This document shows positions 59,239-64,000 of a stretch of DNA of 64,000 nt, one piece after another. Source of the stretch: DAOUKH01 sp034421515 (GTDB lineage: Bacteria; Chloroflexota; Dehalococcoidia; SHYB01). Numbering within the stretch: the stretch's first letter is position 1; each line of letters starts with the position of its first letter. A program made the translations under genes and the position numbers. The notes below the pieces were generated by a model, which made no database searches, was not told where the DNA came from, and worked only from the letters and a program-made list of their open reading frames with translations. The stretch spans positions 1-64,000 of the forward strand of contig DAOUKH010000099.1 of NCBI GenBank assembly GCA_034421515.1. The letters run 5' to 3'.

Positions 59239-60237
59239 ATGGATGCTTCAGCAGGAAAGATGCGCTTTAGTCTGGCTGGGATCGCGGGACTGACCTGGAG
59301 CCAACTGGCGGAGGCGGCCACCACGGCAGAAGCGCTGGGCTTCTACGGCTTCTACGCGTCGGACCACCTGCTGACTCCGGGTCCCGGCCCCACCACGGTC
59401 ACGCCAAGCTCCTCCGAGCACTTGGACGCATTGACCGCGGTCGCGGCGCTGGCCGCCCATACGCGAAGCTTGCGCCTGGGCACGATGGTCGTCGGAAACC
59501 TCTTCCGCCACCCCGTCATTCTCGCCAAGGTGATCAGCACCATCGACCATGCCAGCGGCGGCCGAGTGGAGCTGGGGATAGGCGCCAATTGGCGCAGAGG
59601 GGAGTGCGACATCTACGGATTCCCCTTTCCTCCGTTGCAGGAACGGCTACAGCGGCTGGAAAACAGCCTGCAGATCATCACGTCGCTGTGGGGCCGGGAG
59701 CGCACCACCGTCCAAGGCGGCTATCACGAGCTCTCCGACGCACCATTCCTCCCCAAGCCGCTCCAGCAGCCCTGGCCGCCGATCATCATTGGCGGCGCGA
59801 ATTACGAGACGTTGCGTTTGGCGGCTCTCTACGCCAACGAGTGGAACGGGCTCGGCCCCGTCTCGCACGTGCGGGACCGGGCGTTGAGACTGGACGCCCT
59901 TTGCCGCGAACAGGGAAAGGATCCCGCGAGCATTCGCCGCTCGGTCGTGGTCCCGCTGCATCTGACAGACGACGCGGCGGAGATAGCGCGTCTGACAGAG
60001 GGGATCGCCGCCGTCACGCGCAAGAACACGCAACGCTGCTCGGCGGAGCTGGCGGCTCAGCCCGATGAAATCGTAGCGGGCGAGGCAGCCCTCTTGGGCG
60101 GCGTTGAGCAGGTCGCCGCCGGTGTCGACCGCTTGCGGTCGGCCGGAATCAATCACGTCGTTTTCTTCACGCCCCGCCCATGGGATAGACCCATGTTGGA
60201 GCGCTTCGCGACGGATGTGATGCCGGCCTTTGCCTAG
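59239..60237 (+). CDS. LLM-class (luciferase-like) flavin-dependent oxidoreductase
   Basis: A 332-residue LLM flavoprotein. It has MRFSLAGIAGLTWSQLAEAA, FYGFYASDHLLTPGPG, LRLGTMVVGNLFRHPVILAK, DHASGGRVELGIGANWRRGE and PWPPIIIGGANYE. The cofactor may be F420 or FMN. The ATG at 59239 has GGGG about 7 nt upstream; a GTG at 59227 and an ATG at 59260 are alternatives. It is the last gene of the plus-strand catabolic cluster, 34 nt after the amidohydrolase, and converges on another LLM gene. Confidence 0.87.
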   Translation: MDASAGKMRFSLAGIAGLTWSQLAEAATTAEALGFYGFYASDHLLTPGPGPTTVTPSSSEHLDALTAVAALAAHTRSLRLGTMVVGNLFRHPVILAKVISTIDHASGGRVELGIGANWRRGECDIYGFPFPPLQERLQRLENSLQIITSLWGRERTTVQGGYHELSDAPFLPKPLQQPWPPIIIGGANYETLRLAALYANEWNGLGPVSHVRDRALRLDALCREQGKDPASIRRSVVVPLHLTDDAAEIARLTEGIAAVTRKNTQRCSAELAAQPDEIVAGEAALLGGVEQVAAGVDRLRSAGINHVVFFTPRPWDRPMLERFATDVMPAFA

Positions 60238-60280
60238 GCGGGAGTGGCGGACTCGATGGCTGCTCGGCCAATAGCGCGCT

Positions 60281-61210
60281 TTAGATGGCGGGGATGACGT
60301 CTTGGGCCAAGGCTTCGATCTGATCGAGCTCATCGAAGACCGGATGCAGCAGCAGCATATCCGGCTGTAGGCCGGCCACCTCCGCGACGCGGTCCACGCA
60401 TTCCTGGACGCCACCGGAAACCACGACCTCTTCGTGGAGGGAGAACCCTTCGTACACCCGGGCGAGCCACTCGCCCGCGCGGCGCTTGGCGCGGGCTTCG
60501 TCGCGGTCTAACCCGACGTAGATGCGTTTGGCGATCACAAACGCCGCGGGGTCGCGGCCGGCATCTTCGCAATAGCGGCGCAGCAACTGGACGTTGCCGG
60601 CGAAGGCCTTGGTAGTCGAGATGCCGGCCCCCATCCAGCCGTCCGCATGGCCGACGGCACGTCGCAAGGCGCTAGGGTGTCCGCCACCGAACCAGAGAGG
60701 GGGACGGGGCCTCTGGAAGGGCTTCGGCTCCATGAGCACCCCGTCGGTACTCCAATAGCTGCCCCGGAACGTCGTTGGGGACGTCGTCCAGAGGGCATTG
60801 ATCAGCCGCAGCCCTTCGAGGTAGCGACCGACGGCCCGTGCGGTCGATATTCCGTAGCGAGGATAGAGCCGTTCAGCCGTGCCTAAGCCGACGCCTACAA
60901 TGAGCCGACCGCCGCTCAATTGGTCGAGGGACGCCAGTTCCCTCGCAAGAAGAATGGGGTTGTACACAGGGCTGATCAGGACCGAAGTACCCAACCGGAC
61001 CCGCGCGGTGAGGGCGGCAACGTAACCCAAGAGCACGACGGGGTCCAGCACCGGATAGGGGCGCAGGTGCATGTCGGCGACCCAGAGGCTGTCATAGCCA
61101 AGAGTCTCCGAACGCCGGGCGAATTCGCCCACAAGCGCCATGTCCACCTTGCCGGAGTTGAAAACCTGGGGCAGGCCCAAGCCCCATGAGATGTGTCGTC
61201 CCGTGCGCAT
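60281..61210 (-). CDS. LLM-class (luciferase-like) flavin-dependent oxidoreductase
   Basis: A 309-residue LLM flavoprotein. It has SETLGYDSLWVADMHLRPYP, RVRLGTSVLISPVYNPILLA, SLDQLSGGRLIVGVGLGTAE, PRPPLWFGGGHPSALRRAVG and DGWMGAG. It is distinct from the convergent LLM gene at 59239, with a different N-terminus and a later RIYVGLDRDEARAK segment. Reaction and cofactor (F420 or FMN) are not resolvable. It stands alone, with 43 nt between the convergent stops. Confidence 0.88.
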   Translation of the reverse strand: MRTGRHISWGLGLPQVFNSGKVDMALVGEFARRSETLGYDSLWVADMHLRPYPVLDPVVLLGYVAALTARVRLGTSVLISPVYNPILLARELASLDQLSGGRLIVGVGLGTAERLYPRYGISTARAVGRYLEGLRLINALWTTSPTTFRGSYWSTDGVLMEPKPFQRPRPPLWFGGGHPSALRRAVGHADGWMGAGISTTKAFAGNVQLLRRYCEDAGRDPAAFVIAKRIYVGLDRDEARAKRRAGEWLARVYEGFSLHEEVVVSGGVQECVDRVAEVAGLQPDMLLLHPVFDELDQIEALAQDVIPAI

Positions 61211-61331
61211 GGAGATGTTGGTCGTCTCCGGTTACCGCACCCGCGCAGCAACCGGCGCCTGCACTAGCCGGCCGAACCCCTTCGGCGTCCGCCCGGCCTT
61301 GCAGCTCCAGCGTACAGCAAAGCTCCGCAAC

Positions 61332-62069
61332 CTAGGAATCACGCCGCGACGCCAACTCCTCCCGCAGGGCCTTGACCTCGGCAAGCAGCTCCTCCGTGTC
61401 GCCGCCCGATCTCCGCTGGCCTCCGACGAGACCCGCGGCGAAGTTCGCCGTGAGCGCGCTGAAGAGCAACACGCCACCGAGGACGAGGACGTAGCCCATC
61501 GCCCTGCCGCCCTCGGTGACGGGGACGAGGTCGCCGTAGCCGATCGTCGTGACGGTCACCGTGGCCCACCAGAGCGCGTCGGAAAACGACGTAATCTGCG
61601 CGTTCTCCCCGGTCTCCACCGTCGTGACCACGGTGGCGGCCACCATGACGAGCAGCACCGCGTAGACGAGGAGATAGTCGACCTGCACCATACGGCGCAG
61701 GCTGGTGAAGAGGCGGGAGCCGTAGATCACGAGGCGCAACAGCCGGAGCGGTCTGATCGGCGGTGCGATCAGGATGGCGATCTCGAGCCAATGCGCCCTC
61801 AGGTAGGCGAGTTTCCGCGGCGCGATCGCCGTCTTGACCGCCAGATCCACCGCGAAGATGGCCCAGATGGTGATGTCGACGGCGACGAAGGCTCGCTCTT
61901 GGCCCTCGGAGAGTTCCCAGAGAAACGGTCCGACGAGGAGCGGCACCATGCAAGCCGCCAGAATCAGCAGCGGCACCTCGGTTATGCGCTCAATGCGCTC
62001 CAAGAGCAACTCCCGGCGCTTGCGGCGTTCGTCCGCCGCTCCTACGTGCTCGCCTACCTGCTCGTCCAT
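61332..62069 (-). CDS. Voltage-gated-type potassium channel subunit
   Basis: A 245-residue membrane protein with six predicted membrane segments. An S4-like helix carries Arg at every third position (IRPLRLLRLVIYGSRLF), then come the pore helix and selectivity filter TVTTIGYGDLVPVTEGG, and a final S6 helix. The C-terminus (EELLAEVKALREELASRRD) is a predicted coiled coil that may hold a tetramer. The ATG at 62069 follows GGAGGAGG at good spacing; an earlier in-frame ATG at 62114 lacks this. It probably conducts K+ across the inner membrane. No functional link to the neighbouring catabolic genes is evident. Confidence 0.92.
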   Translation of the reverse strand: MDEQVGEHVGAADERRKRRELLLERIERITEVPLLILAACMVPLLVGPFLWELSEGQERAFVAVDITIWAIFAVDLAVKTAIAPRKLAYLRAHWLEIAILIAPPIRPLRLLRLVIYGSRLFTSLRRMVQVDYLLVYAVLLVMVAATVVTTVETGENAQITSFSDALWWATVTVTTIGYGDLVPVTEGGRAMGYVLVLGGVLLFSALTANFAAGLVGGQRRSGGDTEELLAEVKALREELASRRDS

Positions 62070-62138
62070 GCCCGGCCTCCTCCGGCAAGCTGTCGGTACG
62101 CTTGCCGGCCCCAATCGTAACCCGGCGACCGCTTCCTT

Positions 62139-62166
62139 TTGACTCAGAGCGGGGCGCGCGTATCAT
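62139..62166 (+). promoter_or_regulatory. Predicted promoter of the double CaiB gene
   Basis: TTGACT (62139-62144), a 16-nt spacer, TATCAT (62161-62166), ending 34 nt before the ATG at 62201. Confidence 0.55.
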
Positions 62167-62200
62167 GCGGGACGGGCCGCCGCGGCCCTCGGAGGAGACC

Positions 62201-64000
62201 ATGCCCCCAGTATGTGAAGGCGTCACCGTCGTCGATTTCGGATCGGGGTTCGCCCCCAGCGTGGCGTCCATGATCCTGGCCGACAACGGCGCCGAGGTCA
62301 TCGAGGTCGAGCCTCCCGGCGGCGACCCCCTCCGCTCCATGCCCGCCTGGCGCATGTGGAACCGGGGGAAGAAGAGCGTCGTCCTCGACCTGGAGTCGGA
62401 CGAGGGCCGCGAGGCGGCGCGCCGGCTCGCCGGGGGCGCCGACGTGGTCATCGAGAACGCCATCACGGGCGTCATGGACGGCCTCGGACTCGGCTACGGC
62501 GACCTCTCGGAGGTCAACCCCGACCTCGTCTACTGCTCGATCACCGCCTTCGGCTCGAAGGGGGCGTACAAGGGCTACCCCGCCTACGATGGCGTGGTCG
62601 AGGCCAAGGGTGGCGGCTACCAGTCGCTGGCGGGCTGGTCGGGGCTGAAGGGTCCGTTCTTCCGCGTGCGCCCCGACGCAAGCTGGAGCGCCGCCAACAT
62701 CGCGGTGCAGAGCATCATCGCCGCGCTGCGGGTGCGCCGCCTTACCGGCAAGGGCCAGCACGTCGAGACGAGCCTCTACCAGGGCATGACGTGCTACGAC
62801 GCCGCGGCCTCGGTCGCCACCCAGGTGCAGATGGGCATCGTCGACGACCCCGACGCCCTCGGCCCCTCGTCCAGGGGCGGCGGCATCCCCAACCATCTGC
62901 TCCTAAACTACATGGTGGCGCGGACGAAGGACGGCCAGTGGATGCAGATGACGAACAACACCGCCCGCCTCTTTCCGATGTGGATGGAGACGATCGGGCT
63001 GTCTCACATCTTCGAGGAGGAGAAGTTCAAGGGGGCGCCCTTCACCTTCGCCAGCCGCGACGACTGCCTCGAGCTTCGCCGCATCATCCTCGCCAAGATG
63101 CAAGAAAAGACGCTCGACGACTGGATCGACCTCTTCATCGAGCGCGGCCTCGCCGGCGACCGATTTCAGACGACGCAGGAGTGCATGGACCACCCGCAGA
63201 CCCGCTACAACGGCGGCGTGATCGAGGTCGACGACCCCGAGGTCGGCCGCACCAAGCAGATCGGGCCGCTGGTGCGTTTCACGGAGACGCCCTCGGTGAT
63301 TCGCGGCCCCGCGCCCCGCGTCGGCGAGCACACGGATGAGCTGCTGGCGGCGGCGACCCTCTCTCAGTCTCCCCCAGAGGGGGAGAGGGGGGACGGGAGC
63401 GGGCCAAGCCCGAAGCGCCCCTTCGACGGCGTCACCATCCTCGACTTCTCGACTTGGCTTGCGGCGCCGCTCGGCACGGCGCTGCTCGCGGACCTCGGGG
63501 CGCGTGTCATCAAGATCGAGTCCCTAGCCGGTGACGAGTTCCGCTCCCGGACGAAGGGCCGCAGCAAGACCCTCCACGGCAAAGAGAGCCTCTCCATCGA
63601 CCTGCGCCGCAAGGAGGGACAGGCGATCGTGCACCGGCTGGTCGTGAAGGCCGACGCCATCATGCACAACATGCGCGGCGACGCGCCGAAGCGACTCGGC
63701 GTCGACTACGACACGGTCATCAAGATCAACCCGGAGATCATCTACCACTACGCCGGCTCGTACGGGTCCGGCGGGCCGGGCGCGGGCCGCGCCGCCTTCC
63801 ACCCCACCGCCGGCGCCCTGGCGGGAGGCGCGCTCTGGCAGCTCGGACGCGGCAACGAGCCCCCGCCCGTCGACGAGCCGATGACCATCGAGGAGATCGA
63901 CGCAAAGAGTATGGAGCTCTACCGGGCCAACGAGGGCAGCCCCGACGTCTCGGCGGCGGTGGCCGTGGGCACCGCGATGGCCCTCGCCCTCTTCTCCAAG
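62201..64000 (+). CDS. Tandem (two-domain) CaiB/BaiF CoA-transferase, runs off right edge
   Basis: An open frame of 600 codons from ATG 62201 (GGAGGAG upstream) to the window end. Domain 1 (residues 1 to about 385) has GVTVVDFGSGFAPSVASMIL, GAEVIEVEPPGGD, GKGQHVETSLYQG with Glu189 in place of the catalytic Asp, and a terminal PAPRVGEHTDELLA. A 17-residue linker (about 388-404) is encoded by a family B palindrome (63368-63386). Domain 2 restarts with GVTILDFSTWLAAPLGTALL and ARVIKIESLAGDEFRS, and is cut before its catalytic motif. Domain 2 may supply the active Asp. Fused CaiB pairs could mimic the interlocked dimers of this family. Confidence 0.9.
   Translation, partial: MPPVCEGVTVVDFGSGFAPSVASMILADNGAEVIEVEPPGGDPLRSMPAWRMWNRGKKSVVLDLESDEGREAARRLAGGADVVIENAITGVMDGLGLGYGDLSEVNPDLVYCSITAFGSKGAYKGYPAYDGVVEAKGGGYQSLAGWSGLKGPFFRVRPDASWSAANIAVQSIIAALRVRRLTGKGQHVETSLYQGMTCYDAAASVATQVQMGIVDDPDALGPSSRGGGIPNHLLLNYMVARTKDGQWMQMTNNTARLFPMWMETIGLSHIFEEEKFKGAPFTFASRDDCLELRRIILAKMQEKTLDDWIDLFIERGLAGDRFQTTQECMDHPQTRYNGGVIEVDDPEVGRTKQIGPLVRFTETPSVIRGPAPRVGEHTDELLAAATLSQSPPEGERGDGSGPSPKRPFDGVTILDFSTWLAAPLGTALLADLGARVIKIESLAGDEFRSRTKGRSKTLHGKESLSIDLRRKEGQAIVHRLVVKADAIMHNMRGDAPKRLGVDYDTVIKINPEIIYHYAGSYGSGGPGAGRAAFHPTAGALAGGALWQLGRGNEPPPVDEPMTIEEIDAKSMELYRANEGSPDVSAAVAVGTAMALALFSK
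63368..63386. repeat. REP-like palindromic repeat, family B, inside a coding linker
   Basis: TCTCCCCC, AGA, GGGGGAGA: an 8-bp stem. It is translated in frame as part of the linker between the two CaiB domains. The same stem type is intergenic at 10482-10502. Confidence 0.65.

Noticed and set aside
62356..63339. Plus-strand frame of 327 codons inside the double CaiB gene
   Set aside because: Different frame from the CaiB reading, Arg/Pro/Gly-rich, no motif. The CaiB frame is open to the window end and matches the family throughout.
1..64000. tRNA, rRNA, tmRNA or riboswitch genes
   Set aside because: The intergenic stretches were scanned for conserved arms and motifs and none was recognised; a covariance-model search would be needed to exclude weak cases.

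Overview
The window reads as a GC-rich bacterial chromosome segment, most likely from an uncultivated Chloroflexota lineage (Dehalococcoidia / SAR202-like). This is an inference. It rests on secreted lipoproteins with long Pro/Thr/Ala linkers, large paralogue families of CaiB/BaiF CoA-transferases, SDRs, LLM flavin enzymes and metal-dependent amidohydrolases, a fused AccD-AccA, and RNase J. No rRNA or tRNA was recognised, and no phylogenetic test could be run. Coding density is high. Both ends of the window cut genes: a molybdenum hydroxylase on the left and a double CaiB protein on the right.

Layout. 1-10.3 kb: molybdenum hydroxylase, GYD and cNMP-domain proteins, an isochorismatase-like hydrolase, two enoyl-CoA hydratases, a DUF3179 lipoprotein read through an in-frame TGA (probable selenocysteine), a D-aminoacylase-like/SDR/SnoaL-like operon and an M24 peptidase. 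11-13.4 kb: two CaiB genes. 13.4-20.8 kb (minus strand): catabolic cassette 1, in transcription order substrate-binding lipoprotein, DppB, DppC, SDR, SDR, alpha/beta hydrolase, two-hot-dog dehydratase. 21-26.3 kb: SDR, triple-RidA protein, amidohydrolase and LLM operon, facing another amidohydrolase. 26.5-35.2 kb (minus strand): cassette 2, the same six genes in the same order followed by two CaiB genes. 35.5-39.4 kb: a ThDP enzyme and a CaiB protein (oxalyl-CoA decarboxylase/formyl-CoA transferase-like pair) and an atypical SDR. 39.6-40 kb: remnant of a serine recombinase. 40-47 kb: housekeeping block (AccDA, FtsK, RNase J, family 4 uracil-DNA glycosylase). 47.4-60.2 kb: a plus-strand cluster resembling aromatic ring hydroxylation and cleavage (two Rieske oxygenases, a two-domain VOC dioxygenase, alpha/beta hydrolase, two amidohydrolases, dienelactone hydrolase, an LLM enzyme) with its own substrate-binding protein and permeases. 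60.3-64 kb: another LLM enzyme, a voltage-gated-type K+ channel and the double CaiB gene.

How the genes may work together. Most of the window looks like a scavenging toolkit. Three Dpp/Opp-type importers (none with its ATPases here) would bring in small organics. SDRs, LLM flavoenzymes and Rieske oxygenases would oxidise them, hydrolases and amidohydrolases would cleave or decarboxylate them, and CaiB transferases with crotonases would pass the acids to CoA-thioester oxidation. Substrates cannot be named from sequence.

The most notable signals are: (1) the UGA-containing DUF3179 gene with a SECIS-like hairpin; (2) the duplicated six-gene import/SDR/hydrolase cassette, in which both copies carry the same active-site departures; (3) the ring-cleavage-like cluster with split transporter genes; (4) the three-RidA-domain single chain; (5) a palindromic repeat forming the linker of the double CaiB protein.
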